From: an uncultured Tateyamaria sp.
Lineage (GTDB): Bacteria > Pseudomonadota > Alphaproteobacteria > Rhodobacterales > Rhodobacteraceae
Assembly: GCF_947497045.1 (NCBI RefSeq)
Contig: NZ_CANMEU010000002.1
Span: 186,001 to 250,000, forward strand
Length of the DNA: 64,000 nucleotides
Direction of reading: 5' to 3'
The translations under genes were made by a program, and so were the position numbers. The stretch's first letter is position 1; every line of letters starts with the position of its first letter. The notes beneath the pieces are model-generated. The model did no database searches. It saw only the letters and a list, made by a program, of their open reading frames with translations, and was not told the origin of the DNA. Of the stretch, positions 28,197 through 38,843 are shown in pieces.

Positions 28197-28246
28197 TTCA
28201 TCTTGCAAAGAAAACTCCGGGGGTTTGGGGGCTGGCCCCCATCCCG
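28197..28246 (-). repeat. Intergenic palindromic repeat, family B, copy 1
   Basis: It reads, on the plus strand, TTCATCTTGC (28197-28206), six bases, AAACTCCGG, then the hairpin GGGGGC (28227-28232), TG, GCCCCC (28235-28240). On the minus strand this is a hairpin followed by CCGGAGTTT and GCAAGATGAA, matching the element at 45630-45740. It fills the iscR-desulfurase gap within the operon. Confidence 0.8.
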
Positions 28247-28248
28247 CA

Positions 28249-28710
28249 CTACGCCTCATCCACCACCGCCATCAGGTTGGGCACCGCCGGACACGGCACA
28301 AGATCGTTGCCAATCACATCCGACAGACGGGTCTGGTGCAAAAACACATAGACATGCGCACTCAACCCCTCCCAAAGCCGATTGGTCAGCGATTGCGCCC
28401 GCGACCCGGACGCCGCCCCCGAGGCCCCGGCCCCCTTGTGCATGGCATCAACCTTTTCATCGACGGCCTCAAGAATGTCGGCGACACGAATGTCAGAGGC
28501 CGAGCGGGCCAGACGATAACCGCCCCCCGGCCCGCGCACCGATTGCACAAGATTGGCGCGGCGCAATTTCACGAACAACTGTTCAAGATAAGGCAGCGAA
28601 ATATCCTGACGGCTCGAAATATCGCTGAGGCTGACCAGATGATCGCCCGGCTGCAAAGCGATGTCCGCCAACGCGACCATCGCATACCGCCCCTTTGTTG
28701 AAAGTTTCAT
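28249..28710 (-). CDS. iscR: Rrf2-family regulator IscR
   Basis: A 153-residue winged-helix regulator of Fe-S assembly genes. The DNA-binding part shows KLSTKGRYAMVALADIA and SLPYLEQLFVKLRRANLV, then the wing VRGPGGGYRLAR. The three-Cys cluster site of enterobacterial IscR (around residues 92-104) is absent; only Cys140 in LVPCPAVPN remains. That matches the single-Cys IscR known from Rhodobacter sphaeroides, a repressor with a different cluster ligation. It is the first gene of the suf operon and likely autoregulates it. Confidence 0.92.
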   Translation of the reverse strand: MKLSTKGRYAMVALADIALQPGDHLVSLSDISSRQDISLPYLEQLFVKLRRANLVQSVRGPGGGYRLARSASDIRVADILEAVDEKVDAMHKGAGASGAASGSRAQSLTNRLWEGLSAHVYVFLHQTRLSDVIGNDLVPCPAVPNLMAVVDEA

Positions 28711-28792
28711 CGCCTATCCACCCCCAATTGACGTCACAGCCTATTGGCCATACATCCGTTTTCACCGCAGGACCACGACCCTGCCCAGTAAT

Positions 28793-28807
28793 TTAGAAAC
28801 GTTCTAA
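28793..28807. promoter_or_regulatory. Irr/ICE-like palindrome upstream of iscR-suf
   Basis: TTAGAA (28793-28798), ACG, TTCTAA (28802-28807) is a perfect 6-bp inverted repeat. It sits 83 bp from the iscR start and 64 bp from the divergent hydrolase start. The form resembles the iron control element bound by Irr in alphaproteobacteria. Binding is inferred from pattern only; IscR is the other candidate. Confidence 0.55.
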
Positions 28808-28870
28808 GGTATCCGATCAATTTCGTCAAGAAATCGGACCCTCAAAAAACGCGCGAGGACAGACACGCAT

Positions 28871-29524
28871 ATGCCCGAGGTCATTTTTCCCGGACCCGAA
28901 GGCCGCCTCGAAGGCCGCTACCACCCTCAAAAAGAACGTGACGCGCCTATCGCGATTGTGTTGCACCCCCATCCCCAATTTGGCGGGACGATGAATCACA
29001 AGGTGGTGCATTCGCTGCATTACGCATTCTTCAACATGGGGTTCACGGTGTTGCGGTTTAACTTTCGCGGCGTGGGGCGCAGTCAGGGTGAATACGATCA
29101 GGGGATCGGCGAGTTGTCCGACGCCGCCTCCGCTCTCGATTATCTGCAATCCATGAACAACAACTCGAAACATTGCTGGGTCGCAGGCTTCAGCTTTGGC
29201 GCATGGATCGGGATGCAGCTTCTGATGCGCCGCCCCGAAATCACCGGGTTCATCAGCGTCTCACCCCCCGCCAACATGTACGACTTTTCGTTTCTGGCCC
29301 CCTGCCCCTCATCGGGCCTGATCATCAACGGCACAGCTGACCGCGTTGCACCGCCTGCCGACACCGAGGGCCTTGTGAACAAACTGCACGAGCAAAAGGG
29401 CATCACCATCACCCACACCCAGATTGAGGGGGCCGGGCACTTCTTCGAAGAACCACACATGGATACGCTGATCAGCCACACCACCGACTACGTCAAACGC
29501 CGCCTGACCGAGACATCCCGCTGA
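28871..29524 (+). CDS. Alpha/beta hydrolase
   Basis: A 217-residue serine hydrolase of the dienelactone-hydrolase-like group. The oxyanion strand is VLHPHPQFGGTMNHKV, the nucleophile Ser is in GFSFGAW, the acid is in NGTADRVAPP and the His in GAGHFFEEP. It lacks a signal peptide and is cytoplasmic. Very similar proteins are widespread in alphaproteobacteria without a known substrate. It is divergent from iscR and overlaps the next small gene by one base. Confidence 0.88.
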   Translation: MPEVIFPGPEGRLEGRYHPQKERDAPIAIVLHPHPQFGGTMNHKVVHSLHYAFFNMGFTVLRFNFRGVGRSQGEYDQGIGELSDAASALDYLQSMNNNSKHCWVAGFSFGAWIGMQLLMRRPEITGFISVSPPANMYDFSFLAPCPSSGLIINGTADRVAPPADTEGLVNKLHEQKGITITHTQIEGAGHFFEEPHMDTLISHTTDYVKRRLTETSR

Positions 29525-29763
29525 TGGCCGATCCTGTTGTTGTCGAAATGGCGAACCGGCTGGCCGAGGAATGTCTGGCGGTGCAGGGCGAGGTCGGGGA
29601 CGACCGCCTGTTCATGCAGGTCGGCGATGTGCTTGGCGCATCCTCCCAGACATTGGAAGAGGCGTTTCTGACAGCGGTGCGGACACGTATGGCCAATGAC
29701 GCAGGCCGCCGCTTTCTGGCGCAAAAACTCAAAGCACATCAAGCCGCAGCCAAATCCGAGTGA
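29524..29763 (+). CDS. Small helical protein, unknown
   Basis: A 79-residue, mostly helical, soluble protein (MADPVVVEMANRLAEECLAV at the start, RRFLAQKLKAHQAAAK at the end). It overlaps the upstream hydrolase by one base and the downstream HD gene by four (GTGA), indicating real translation in a three-gene operon. No family recognised. Confidence 0.65.
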   Translation: MADPVVVEMANRLAEECLAVQGEVGDDRLFMQVGDVLGASSQTLEEAFLTAVRTRMANDAGRRFLAQKLKAHQAAAKSE

Positions 29764-30341
29764 GCAGGCTTGACCAGCAAATCGCCTTTCTGGATGAGGC
29801 GGACAAACTGAAATCGATCACCCGCGCCACGACCCTGGCTGATGCCAGCCGTGCGGAAAACAGCGCTGAACACTCCTGGCATCTGACGCTCTATGCGCTG
29901 GTTCTGGCGGATCAGGCGGGCCCTGACGTTGACATCAACCGCGTGATCAGGATGCTGATCCTGCACGATCTGGTAGAGATCGACGCCGGTGACCATCCGA
30001 TCTTTGATGAGGTTGACGCAGCCGCCGTGGCCGCACAGGAACAGACCGCCGCCGACCGCATCTATGGTTTGTTGCCCGCGGATATCGGCACCGATCTGCG
30101 CGCGATCTGGGAAGAGTTCGAAGCCGCCCAGACCCCCACGGCCCAATTCGCCAAGGCACTGGACAGATTTCAACCGCCCATGCTGAACCTCGCTTCGGGC
30201 GGGGGCAGTTGGACAGACTATGACGTGACCGAGGCGATGATCGCCGAGCGCGTCGGCACCAAGATCGCACGGGGTGCACCGGCGCTGTGGACCTATGCGC
30301 GGCACAGGATCGCTGCATTCTTTGCCACGCGGGCATCATAG
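29760..30341 (+). CDS. HD-domain phosphohydrolase (HDDC2/YfbR-like)
   Basis: A 193-residue protein with a GTG start inside the previous stop. The HD metal site is intact: AEHSWH, then MLILHDLVEIDAGD, and a later Asp in the helix KALDRFQPPMLN. Relatives hydrolyse 5'-deoxynucleotides or related phosphates. Length and motif spacing fit HDDC2-type proteins. The substrate is not predictable here. Confidence 0.85.
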   Translation: MSRLDQQIAFLDEADKLKSITRATTLADASRAENSAEHSWHLTLYALVLADQAGPDVDINRVIRMLILHDLVEIDAGDHPIFDEVDAAAVAAQEQTAADRIYGLLPADIGTDLRAIWEEFEAAQTPTAQFAKALDRFQPPMLNLASGGGSWTDYDVTEAMIAERVGTKIARGAPALWTYARHRIAAFFATRAS

Positions 30342-30658
30342 GAACGCCCTGCAAACAGGATGCGGACCGATAGGCATGCCCGACCATGGACACTCCGAAA
30401 TTGCATTGGCATCGTCCGGACAGGTTCGAGACGCGGACCTTTGTCGGCGCATATGACCGTGCGATGGCAGAAAACAGCCGTTCGCGCGGACGTCACGAAA
30501 ATCGACAAAGCCCGACTATACCGCCGCGCCCATACGGGTATGATGCGGCTCTGTAATGCGTCACAAAACCTCAGTATACAATCGCATACACGGCTTCCAA
30601 TTCAGCCGCAGACGCGCTATGCGCTGCGCGAAACGCACATAACCCAAAGGACCCGCCC
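30342..30658. other. Intergenic region upstream of icd
   Basis: This 317-bp gap contains no convincing gene on either strand. A TATACA at 30575-30580 could be a -10 element for icd, but the matching -35 is poor. A purine-rich ribosome site (AAAGGA) lies just before the icd start. Confidence 0.4.
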
Positions 30659-31873
30659 ATGACCAAGATCAAGGTAGAAAACCCCATCGTCGAGATGGAT
30701 GGCGATGAAATGACCCGCATCATCTGGGATTTCATCAAGAAAAAGCTGATCACACCCTACCTTGATCTGGACCTGCTCTACTACGATCTGGGCATCGAGG
30801 CGCGTGACGAGACGAACGACCAGATTACCATCGACTCCGCCGAAAAGACCAAAGAGGTCGGTGTCGCCGTCAAATGCGCGACCATCACGCCCGATGAGGC
30901 CCGCGTCGAGGAATTCGGCCTCAAGCAGATGTGGCGCAGCCCCAACGGCACCATCCGCAACATCCTGGGCGGCGTTGTCTTCCGCCAGCCGATCATCTGC
31001 TCGAACGTGCCGCGCCTTGTGCCCGGCTGGACCCAGCCCATCGTGATCGGCCGCCACGCCTTCGGGGATCAGTACCGCGCCACCGACATGAAATTCCCCG
31101 GCCCCGGCACGCTGACCATGAAGTTCGTCGGCGAAGACGGCACCGTGGACGAGCGCGAAGTGTTCAAGGCCCCCTCCTCGGGCGTCTACATGGGCATGTA
31201 CAACCTTGATGACAGCATCCGCGACTTTGCGCGCGCCTCGCTCAACTATGGTCTGAACCTTGGCTGGCCGGTGTACCTGTCAACCAAGAACACGATCCTG
31301 AAACAGTATGACGGTCAGTTCATGCTGATCTTCCAGGAGATCTTTGAGACCGAGTTCGAGGCCAAGTTCAAAGAGGCGGGCATCACCTACGAACACCGCC
31401 TGATTGACGACATGGTGGCGGCCGCAATGAAATGGTCCGGCGGCTTCGTCTGGGCCTGTAAAAACTATGACGGGGATGTGCAGTCCGACACGGTTGCGCA
31501 GGGGTTCGGCTCGCTTGGCCTGATGACGTCGCAACTGATGACACCCGATGGGAAAATCGTCGAGGCCGAAGCGGCCCACGGCACCGTCACCCGCCACTAC
31601 CGCCAGCACCAGAAGGGCGAGGAAACCTCGACCAACTCCATCGCGTCGATCTATGCGTGGACCGGTGGCCTCAAGCACCGCGCCAAACTCGATGACAACG
31701 CGCCCCTGATGAACTTTGCCGAAACGCTCGAAAAGGTCATCGTGGACACGGTCGAAAGCGGGCACATGACCAAGGACCTCGCACTGCTGGTTGGCCCCGA
31801 TCAGAAATGGCTGACCACGATGGGTTTCCTTGAAAAGATCGACGAAAACCTGAATGCGGCACTGGCCGGGTAA
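30659..31873 (+). CDS. icd: NADP-dependent isocitrate dehydrogenase
   Basis: A 404-residue monofunctional eukaryote-like isocitrate dehydrogenase of the TCA cycle, making 2-oxoglutarate, CO2 and NADPH. Landmarks are [20 protein letters not shown] at the start, the substrate-binding [10 protein letters not shown], the central [29 protein letters not shown] with metal ligands, and [13 protein letters not shown] with the NADP site. It is monocistronic with its own terminator. Confidence 0.96.
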   Translation: MTKIKVENPIVEMDGDEMTRIIWDFIKKKLITPYLDLDLLYYDLGIEARDETNDQITIDSAEKTKEVGVAVKCATITPDEARVEEFGLKQMWRSPNGTIRNILGGVVFRQPIICSNVPRLVPGWTQPIVIGRHAFGDQYRATDMKFPGPGTLTMKFVGEDGTVDEREVFKAPSSGVYMGMYNLDDSIRDFARASLNYGLNLGWPVYLSTKNTILKQYDGQFMLIFQEIFETEFEAKFKEAGITYEHRLIDDMVAAAMKWSGGFVWACKNYDGDVQSDTVAQGFGSLGLMTSQLMTPDGKIVEAEAAHGTVTRHYRQHQKGEETSTNSIASIYAWTGGLKHRAKLDDNAPLMNFAETLEKVIVDTVESGHMTKDLALLVGPDQKWLTTMGFLEKIDENLNAALAG

Positions 31874-31896
31874 ACCGGTTCAAGTTTTTTTGCACC

Positions 31897-31927
31897 AAAG
31901 GGTCCGGTCACCGCCGGGCCCTTTTTT
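31897..31927 (+). terminator. Rho-independent terminator of icd
   Basis: AAGGGTCCGG (31898-31907), 6-nt loop, CCGGGCCCTT (31914-31923) with one G-U pair, then six T (31922-31927). Confidence 0.85.
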
Positions 31928-32170
31928 ATGACCGGAAACCATATCATCAAGCAGCGCATCTGTCTGCTCGGTCATCACCGCGCGACAGCCGGCCCCGCAC
32001 GCGACATGCTCGGAGGCTTCTTGGCCGGTGTCAGCCTGTGGGGCGCAAAACCTCTGACGTCGCATGCGAAAGGATCGAGGGGCAAGCGCAACGCATTGCG
32101 ACGCGGCTTGATTTCACTCTGGTGCATCCGGAGATTTGCCCGATCCGGGGCTGAACACTGGGGGTGCACC
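31928..32170. other. Intergenic region between icd terminator and SMR transporter gene
   Basis: The frame of the SMR gene stays open back to 31928, but the extra 81 codons would be rich in Arg, Cys and Trp and add nothing known to the family. I treat the stretch as non-coding. No RNA structure was recognised. Confidence 0.45.
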
Positions 32171-32506
32171 ATGCCGCTTCACTACGTCTATCTGATCCTT
32201 GCGGTGACGGCTGAAACCATCGGCACTACCGCGTTGCAGGCCAGCAATCAGTTCACGCGGTTCGGGCCAACCGTGGTTGTCGTCCTCGCCTACGGGGTGG
32301 CGTTTTACTTCCTTGGCATCGCGCTCAAGTACATCCCCGTCGGGATCGCCTATGCGCTGTGGTCCGGCCTTGGCATCGTGTTGATTGCGCTGATCGGCTT
32401 TGCCGTGTTTGGCCAAAGACTGGACGGGGCCGCGCTGTTGGGTCTTGGGCTGATCGTCGCGGGCATTGTGGTCATTCAGGTGTTCTCGGACACCGCGACA
32501 CACTAG
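32171..32506 (+). CDS. SMR-family multidrug efflux transporter
   Basis: A 111-residue protein with four membrane helices. The essential Glu lies in LILAVTAETIGTTALQAS, and the family pattern continues with IPVGIAYALWSGLGIVLIALIGF and the QRLDGAALLGLGLIVAG helix. EmrE-like proteins export cationic compounds or guanidinium in exchange for protons. The start at 32171 gives the standard length. Confidence 0.92.
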   Translation: MPLHYVYLILAVTAETIGTTALQASNQFTRFGPTVVVVLAYGVAFYFLGIALKYIPVGIAYALWSGLGIVLIALIGFAVFGQRLDGAALLGLGLIVAGIVVIQVFSDTATH

Positions 32507-32589
32507 ACCTTTCTTTCTGCGGCGCGGCACGCTATGGGCCGCACAACCGCCCGCTCCCTCGGGTTTCGAACGCACCAAAGAGGCCCGAC

Positions 32590-34407
32590 ATGGATCTGCG
32601 CAATATCGCCATCATCGCACACGTTGACCACGGCAAGACGACGCTTGTGGACGAGCTGCTGAAACAATCCGGCACCTACCGCGAAAATCAGGCCACGACC
32701 GAACGCGCCATGGACAGCAATGACCTTGAGCGCGAACGCGGGATCACCATCTTTGCCAAGCCCACATCCGTGGAGTGGAAAGGCACGCGCATCAACATCG
32801 TGGACACCCCCGGCCACGCCGATTTCGGCGGCGAGGTCGAGCGGATTCTGTCGATGGTCGACGGTGTGGTGCTGCTGGTGGATGCCGCTGAAGGGCCGAT
32901 GCCGCAGACGAAATTCGTGACCTCCAAAGCGTTGAAACTGGGTTTGCGCCCCATCGTGGTGGTCAACAAGGTCGACAAACCCGATGGCGAACCTGACCGG
33001 GCACTGGACGAATGTTTTGACCTGTTTGCAAACCTTGACGCGACGGACGAGCAGTTGGATTTCCCTTCCATGTACGCTTCGGGCCGTGCCGGTTGGGCTG
33101 ACCACGAACTGGACGGGCCGCGCAACGGCCTTGATGCATTGTTCGATCTGATCCTTGATCACGTCCCTGCCCCCGCGCAGCTTGCGGATGCGGACAAGCC
33201 GTTCACCATGCTTGCCACAACCCTTGGCGGTGATCCGTTTCTGGGCCGTTTGCTAACGGGCCGCGTTGAGTCCGGCACATTGAAAGCGGGCCAAACCATC
33301 AAGGCGATGTCGCGCGACGGCACGTTGATCGAAAACTTCCGCTGCACCAAAATCCTCGCCTTCCGTGGTCTGGACCAGACGGCCATTGACGTGGCCGAAG
33401 CAGGCGACATCGTGTCCATTGCGGGCATGACCAAGGCGACCGTGGCCGACACGCTGGCCGAGCAATCTGTCGCGGACGCGATCCCTGCCCAACCCATTGA
33501 TCCGCCCACCATCACCGTCACTTTCGGCATCAACGACTCCCCCCTCGCAGGCCGGGACGGCAAAAAGGTCCAGTCGCGCGTGATCCGGGACCGCCTGATG
33601 AAAGAGGCGGAATCCAATGTCGCCATCAAGATCAGCGATACGCCTGGCGGTGACGCGTTCGAAGTGGCGGGACGCGGCGAATTGCAGATGGGTGTGCTGA
33701 TCGAAAACATGCGCCGCGAGGGTTTTGAGCTGTCCATCTCGCGCCCACAGGTGCTGTTTCAAGAAATCGACGGCGTGCGCCACGAGCCCATCGAAGAAGC
33801 CACCATCGACGTCGACGACGAATATTCCGGCGCGGTGATCGAAAAGCTGACAGGCACCCGCAAAGGCGAATTGGTCGAGATGAAGCCCGCCGGGGCCGGC
33901 AAGACGCGCATCGTGGCCCACGTGCCGTCGCGCGGGCTGATCGGCTATCACGGTGAATTCCTGACCGACACGCGCGGCACGGGCGTACTGAACCGCGTCT
34001 TTCACGAATGGGCACCGCACAAAGGTGCCATTCCGGGCCGCCGCGCGGGTGTGCTGATCTCGATGGAAAACGGGCAGTCCGTCGCCTTTGCGCTCTGGAA
34101 CCTCGAAGAGCGGGGCCGCATGTTCATCGGGGCGCAGGCCGACGTCTATACCGGCATGATCATCGGCGAGCACAGCCGGAACAACGATCTTGAGGTGAAC
34201 CCGCTGAAGGGCAAGAAACTGACCAACGTGCGGGCGTCGGGTACGGACGAAGCGGTACGCCTGACGACGCCGATCACCATGTCGCTGGAAGAGGCGATTG
34301 CCTATATCGACGATGATGAGTTGGTGGAAGTGACACCGAACGCGATCCGGCTGCGCAAGCGGTTTCTGGATCCGCATGAACGCAAACGCATGGCGCGCGC
34401 TGGCTAA
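32590..34407 (+). CDS. typA: Translational GTPase TypA/BipA
   Basis: A 605-residue ribosome-binding GTPase. G1 is AHVDHGKTT (10-18), switch region ERERGITI, G3 DTPGHADF, G4 NKVDKP. The later domains include the EF-G-like [20 protein letters not shown] and the BipA-specific C-terminus [19 protein letters not shown]. It acts in ribosome assembly and stress or cold adaptation. The start at 32590 matches the family N-terminus. A family A palindrome follows the stop. Confidence 0.95.
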   Translation: MDLRNIAIIAHVDHGKTTLVDELLKQSGTYRENQATTERAMDSNDLERERGITIFAKPTSVEWKGTRINIVDTPGHADFGGEVERILSMVDGVVLLVDAAEGPMPQTKFVTSKALKLGLRPIVVVNKVDKPDGEPDRALDECFDLFANLDATDEQLDFPSMYASGRAGWADHELDGPRNGLDALFDLILDHVPAPAQLADADKPFTMLATTLGGDPFLGRLLTGRVESGTLKAGQTIKAMSRDGTLIENFRCTKILAFRGLDQTAIDVAEAGDIVSIAGMTKATVADTLAEQSVADAIPAQPIDPPTITVTFGINDSPLAGRDGKKVQSRVIRDRLMKEAESNVAIKISDTPGGDAFEVAGRGELQMGVLIENMRREGFELSISRPQVLFQEIDGVRHEPIEEATIDVDDEYSGAVIEKLTGTRKGELVEMKPAGAGKTRIVAHVPSRGLIGYHGEFLTDTRGTGVLNRVFHEWAPHKGAIPGRRAGVLISMENGQSVAFALWNLEERGRMFIGAQADVYTGMIIGEHSRNNDLEVNPLKGKKLTNVRASGTDEAVRLTTPITMSLEEAIAYIDDDELVEVTPNAIRLRKRFLDPHERKRMARAG

Positions 34408-34411
34408 GGTC

Positions 34412-34461
34412 GGGTCTGGGGCGGTGCCCCAGACCCCGCGGTATTTTTGGTCAAAAGAAAC
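34412..34461 (+). repeat. Intergenic palindromic repeat, family A, copy 2
   Basis: An 11-bp hairpin, GGGTCTGGGGC (34412-34422) with GCCCCAGACCC (34426-34436), is followed by the tail CGCGGTATTTTTGGTC and AAAAGAAAC. The tail is nearly identical to copy 1 at 4450-4499, while the hairpin arms differ in sequence but keep pairing. It sits exactly between convergent typA and the DUF1330 stop. Confidence 0.8.
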
Positions 34462-34749
34462 CTATTCGGTCGTTTCCACGATCATCAGTTCGCGTTCTGA
34501 TGCGCCTTTGGCATGGGCCAAGGCCGCTTGATAGGCGGCGGAGTGATAGCATTTTTCCGCCGTTTCGACATCGGGGAATTTCGCCACCACATTACGCGGG
34601 CGATCCTTGCCTTCAAGTTGCACATAGCGCCCGCCGCGCGCAATGAAGGTTCCGCCGTGATCGGCAATGGCGACGGTGGCCCCTGCGGCGTATTTTTTAT
34701 ACGCCTCTTCGTCGGTGACAGTGACATGTGCAATCCAGAGTGCTGGCAT
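34462..34749 (-). CDS. DUF1330 domain protein
   Basis: A 95-residue protein of the DUF1330 dimeric ferredoxin-like fold family (ALWIAHVTVTDEEAYKKYA, then GGRYVQLEGKDRPRNVVAKFPD, and the C-terminal ELMIVETTE). A strong GGAGG ribosome site precedes the ATG at 34749. It lies directly after alaS, with the two genes practically abutting, so it is probably co-transcribed. The biochemical role of the family is unknown. Confidence 0.9.
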   Translation of the reverse strand: MPALWIAHVTVTDEEAYKKYAAGATVAIADHGGTFIARGGRYVQLEGKDRPRNVVAKFPDVETAEKCYHSAAYQAALAHAKGASERELMIVETTE

Positions 34750-34750
34750 C

Positions 34751-37405
34751 CTATCCTCCCATGATGGCTTGTGCTGCGGTGATGGCAGCGGCGGCGTTGC
34801 TGGCATCCTTGGCACCACCCTGTGCCAGATCAGGTCGACCGCCCCCGCCTTTCCCGCCCAGTTCTGCGACGGCCGCCTTGACCAGATCAACCGCACTGAG
34901 GCTGTCCACCTTATCCTGGGTGACGCCTGCGGCGATGGCAACCTTGCCGTCTGTATCTGCGATCAACAACACAGCGCCACTGCCAATCCGTTGTTTATGT
35001 TCGTCAATCAAGGCAGGCAGGTCCTTGCCCGTGACGCCGCTCACCACCTGCGCGATGAAAGCTGTCCCGTTGATATCCTGCACCTCTGGTGCCGATTGAC
35101 CACCGCCCGTCATCGCCAAATCGCGGCGCAATTGTGCGATCTCACCGGTGAGGGCCCTGCGCTCTTCCAACAGCAGCTTGAGACGCGCAGGCACGTCTTG
35201 AGCCGGGGCCTTCAACGCGGTCGCCGCCTGTGCAAGCAGTTGATCCTGTGCCCGCAGATGGTCCATTGCGGCCTGCCCGGTCAATGCCTCGATCCGGCGC
35301 ACGCCGGCGCTTGATGCACTGTCACCAAGCGTCACAAACGCACCGATCTCACCGGTTTGCCGCACATGGGTCCCGCCGCACAACTCCAGCGAATAGGTGT
35401 CCCCACCTGCCCCCTTGCCGGAGTCTGCGTGTTTGCCCATCGACACGACCCGTACCTCGTCGCCGTATTTCTCGCCAAACAGCGCCTGAGCACCCAAAGC
35501 GCGCGCATCGTCCGGCGTCATAACCCGCGTCTCAACCGCACTGTTCTGCCGGATATAAGCGTTCACCTCCGCCTCGACCTGCTGCAACTCGTCCGAAGAC
35601 AAGGCCTTGGTGTGGCTGAAATCGAAACGGAGCCGATCCGGCGCGTTCAGCGAGCCGCGCTGTGCCACATGTCCGCCCAACATCTGGCGCAGCGCCTCAT
35701 GTAGCAAATGGGTTGCTGAGTGATTGGCCTGAATGGCCTCACGACGCGTGCGATCCACTTCAAGAACGGCGGCTTCCCCTTTGGAAAGACTCCCTTTTAC
35801 CACCTCGGCAACATGGACGAAGACATCTGCTGTCTTACGCGTATCGACGACTCGCGCCTCGCCATTTTCGGTGCGGATGAGGCCCGTATCCCCGACCTGC
35901 CCACCGCTTTCAGCATAAAACGGGGTTTGGTTCAGTGCGATATGCACCGTCGTGCCTGCCTCGGCCGACATCGTCTGTACCCTGTCAACGACCAGCGCGG
36001 TGATCTGCGCCTCGGCTGTTTCAGTGTCGTAGCCGAGGAAATCCGTCGCCCCGTTGGCGTCCGCCACATCAAACCAAACCGCTGCATCCACGGCCTCACC
36101 CGACCCGGACCAGGCCGCGCGCGCCTTGGCCTTCTGTTCGGTCATGGCCGCGTCAAAGCCATCCGTGTCGACGCCGTGACCCTTTTCACGCAGGGCATCT
36201 TGGGTCAGGTCCAGCGGAAAACCATAGGTATCGTAGAGCTTGAACGCCGCGGCACCGGGCAGATCAGCGCCCTCACTTAGGCCACTGACCTCCTCATCGA
36301 GCAGCTTCAAACCACGCTCAAGGGTCTGTTTGAACCGGGTCTCTTCCGCCTCCAGAGTTTCGGCAATCATGGCCTGGGCCCGCCCAAGTTCGGGGTATGC
36401 GACCCCCATCTGACGGACCAGCGCAGGCACAAGTTGATGCATGACCGGATCTTTTGCACCCAACAAATGCGCATGTCGCATCGCACGGCGCATGATCCGA
36501 CGCAGCACATAACCGCGCCCATCGTTCGAGGGCATCACCCCGTCCGCAATCAAAAACGAGGTCGAGCGCAAGTGGTCCGCGATGACACGATGATGCACAT
36601 TTTGATCGCCATAGGGATCGACGCCCGTAGCCTGTGCGGAGGCCTCGATCAGCAACTTGAACAGATCGGTGTCATAGTTGTCATGGCTGCCCTGCAAAAG
36701 CGCGCCGATCCGTTCCAACCCCATGCCTGTATCGATCGACTGCATATCGAGATCGACCATCGAGCCGTCCTCGAACTGCTCGTTCTGCATGAAAACGATA
36801 TTCCAGATTTCGATAAACCGGTCACCATCTTCTTCGGGGCTGCCCGGAGGACCGCCCCAGATGTGATCCCCATGGTCATAAAAAATCTCGGTACAGGGGC
36901 CGCACGGCCCGGTCGGACCCATTTGCCAAAAATTGTCCGAGGTGGCGATCCGAATGATACGTTCTTCGGGGACACCAAGTTTCTTCCAGATATCAAAGGC
37001 TTGGTCATCGGTATGGTACACCGTGACATAGAGCCGGTCCTTCGGAATACCAAACTCACCAGTGATCAGGTTCCACGCGAACGGGATCGCCTCTTCTTTG
37101 AAGTAGTCCCCAAAGCTGAAGTTGCCGAGCATCTCGAAAAACGTGTGATGGCGCGCTGTGTAACCGACATTGTCCAGATCATTGTGTTTGCCCCCCGCCC
37201 GCACGCATTTTTGCGCGCTTGTCGCGCGCGTGTAGTTCCGCTTTTCCAAGCCGGTAAACAGGTTCTTGAACTGCACCATACCCGAGTTCACGAACATCAA
37301 TGTGGGGTCGTTACGCGGTACAAGCGGGCTGGACGGCACGACCGCATGCCCTTGTTTTTCAAAGTAATTCAGAAAGGTTGAGCGGATATCGTTGAGCGAT
37401 TGCAT
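34751..37405 (-). CDS. alaS: Alanyl-tRNA synthetase
   Basis: An 884-residue class II synthetase. The N-terminal catalytic domain shows [19 protein letters not shown] and [14 protein letters not shown], and [19 protein letters not shown] contains motif 2. The editing domain has the metal site [12 protein letters not shown] and ELCGGTHV. The C-terminal region ends with the glycine-rich [12 protein letters not shown] of the DHHA1 domain. The start at 37405 gives the standard N-terminus. Nothing unusual. Confidence 0.97.
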   Translation of the reverse strand: MQSLNDIRSTFLNYFEKQGHAVVPSSPLVPRNDPTLMFVNSGMVQFKNLFTGLEKRNYTRATSAQKCVRAGGKHNDLDNVGYTARHHTFFEMLGNFSFGDYFKEEAIPFAWNLITGEFGIPKDRLYVTVYHTDDQAFDIWKKLGVPEERIIRIATSDNFWQMGPTGPCGPCTEIFYDHGDHIWGGPPGSPEEDGDRFIEIWNIVFMQNEQFEDGSMVDLDMQSIDTGMGLERIGALLQGSHDNYDTDLFKLLIEASAQATGVDPYGDQNVHHRVIADHLRSTSFLIADGVMPSNDGRGYVLRRIMRRAMRHAHLLGAKDPVMHQLVPALVRQMGVAYPELGRAQAMIAETLEAEETRFKQTLERGLKLLDEEVSGLSEGADLPGAAAFKLYDTYGFPLDLTQDALREKGHGVDTDGFDAAMTEQKAKARAAWSGSGEAVDAAVWFDVADANGATDFLGYDTETAEAQITALVVDRVQTMSAEAGTTVHIALNQTPFYAESGGQVGDTGLIRTENGEARVVDTRKTADVFVHVAEVVKGSLSKGEAAVLEVDRTRREAIQANHSATHLLHEALRQMLGGHVAQRGSLNAPDRLRFDFSHTKALSSDELQQVEAEVNAYIRQNSAVETRVMTPDDARALGAQALFGEKYGDEVRVVSMGKHADSGKGAGGDTYSLELCGGTHVRQTGEIGAFVTLGDSASSAGVRRIEALTGQAAMDHLRAQDQLLAQAATALKAPAQDVPARLKLLLEERRALTGEIAQLRRDLAMTGGGQSAPEVQDINGTAFIAQVVSGVTGKDLPALIDEHKQRIGSGAVLLIADTDGKVAIAAGVTQDKVDSLSAVDLVKAAVAELGGKGGGGRPDLAQGGAKDASNAAAAITAAQAIMGG

Positions 37406-37568
37406 GTCGTCTGCTCCGAAACGTCTTTGGGTTGTCCTGACATACCGCCGCCACCACCGACTGTCCACAAACGAAACAGGCTGCCACCGTCGTGACAGCC
37501 CGCTCCGGGTATTGTCCGTGTTCCGTCGAACACGTCAGGGATTTCTGGGCATCCCCTGACCCAACTGT

Positions 37569-38648
37569 TTATGCCTCGAGAATATCGTCGTCTTCGGCTT
37601 TCTCTCCGGGTGGCATGTCAAAATCGAGACCGTGTGCCGCGCGAATTTTGTCTTCGATTTCAATGGCCATATGGGTGTTTTCTTTCAGGAAAGCCTTCGC
37701 GTTTTCACGCCCCTGCCCGATCCGCTCATCCCCGTAGCTGAACCACGATCCTGATTTTTCGACAACGCCAGCTTTGACACCCAAATCCAGCAGTTCACCC
37801 ATTTTCGAGATGCCCTCACCGTACATGATGTCAAATTCGACCTGCTTGAACGGCGGTGCTACCTTGTTTTTGACGACTTTCACGCGGGTTGCGTTGCCAA
37901 CAACTTCGTCGCGATCCTTCAGCGCGCCGATCCGGCGAATATCAAGCCGAACAGACGAGTAGAACTTCAGCGCGTTGCCCCCGGTGGTGGTTTCAGGCGA
38001 GCCAAACATGACACCGATTTTCATCCGGATTTGGTTGATGAAAATAACCATACAATTTGAGCGGCTGATCGATCCGGTCAGTTTGCGCATGGCCTGGCTC
38101 ATCAGACGCGCCTGAACGCCGACGCTGCTGTCGCCCATGTCGCCTTCGAGTTCTGATTTGGGCGTGAGCGCGGCCACCGAATCGACCACAACCATATTGA
38201 CCGCACCAGAGCGCACGAGCGTGTCAGTAATTTCCAGCGCCTGCTCCCCGGTATCGGGCTGCGAAATCAGCAACTCGTCAATATCAACGCCCAGCTTTCT
38301 GGCGTATTGCGGGTCAAGCGCGTGTTCGGCATCCACAAAGGCGCAAACGCCGCCGGATTTCTGCTGCTCTGCGACGCAGTGGAGCGTCAATGTCGTCTTA
38401 CCCGATGATTCCGGGCCATAAATCTCGATGATCCGCCCCATTGGCAATCCACCGATGCCAAGCGCGATGTCCAGGCCAAGGCTGCCTGTCGAGCTGGCCT
38501 TGATGTCCTGCACCGCACCTTCGGCCCCGAGTTTCATGATCGACCCTTTGCCAAACTGGCGTTCGATCTGGGCCAAAGCGCTGTCCAGCGCCTTTTGTTT
38601 GTCTGCTGATTTCTTGTCTGTCATTGTCAAAAGGTCTGCCGTTGCCAT
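37569..38648 (-). CDS. recA: Recombinase RecA
   Basis: A 359-residue RecA. Walker A is GPESSGKTT, Walker [10 protein letters not shown], followed by [21 protein letters not shown] (loop L2). The acidic C-terminal tail ([11 protein letters not shown]) is present. It catalyses strand exchange and LexA self-cleavage. A LexA-type box lies 62 bp upstream of the start, implying SOS induction. A ribosome site, AAGGA, precedes the ATG. Confidence 0.97.
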   Translation of the reverse strand: MATADLLTMTDKKSADKQKALDSALAQIERQFGKGSIMKLGAEGAVQDIKASSTGSLGLDIALGIGGLPMGRIIEIYGPESSGKTTLTLHCVAEQQKSGGVCAFVDAEHALDPQYARKLGVDIDELLISQPDTGEQALEITDTLVRSGAVNMVVVDSVAALTPKSELEGDMGDSSVGVQARLMSQAMRKLTGSISRSNCMVIFINQIRMKIGVMFGSPETTTGGNALKFYSSVRLDIRRIGALKDRDEVVGNATRVKVVKNKVAPPFKQVEFDIMYGEGISKMGELLDLGVKAGVVEKSGSWFSYGDERIGQGRENAKAFLKENTHMAIEIEDKIRAAHGLDFDMPPGEKAEDDDILEA

Positions 38649-38709
38649 GGTTTTTTCCTTTGTGTCATACCCGCTTCAAACCGGCAATCGATACCGTGCC
38701 CTTGGCGAT

Positions 38710-38724
38710 GTTCCCATTGTGTTC
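38710..38724. promoter_or_regulatory. LexA (SOS) box upstream of recA
   Basis: The direct repeat GTTC (38710-38713), CCATTGT, GTTC (38721-38724) is exactly the alphaproteobacterial LexA consensus GTTC-N7-GTTC and stands in the recA promoter region. Confidence 0.85.
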
Positions 38725-38843
38725 CTTATGAGATCAAAAGAAGAACATTTCAATTAAAATCTCTACATCTATCTTTTGCCTGAACATATTAAGGAGTAGT
38801 TTACAGGCCAAAGAGACATGAAAAATGATGATCGGACAGGCAC

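Noticed and set aside
31928-32170. N-terminal extension of the SMR transporter
   Set aside because: The frame is open, but the extra residues are Arg/Cys/Trp-rich and SMR proteins are about 110 residues; 32171 gives the normal protein.
37537-37563. Hairpin downstream of recA as a terminator
   Set aside because: About seven pairs form, but there is no T-run on the recA strand.
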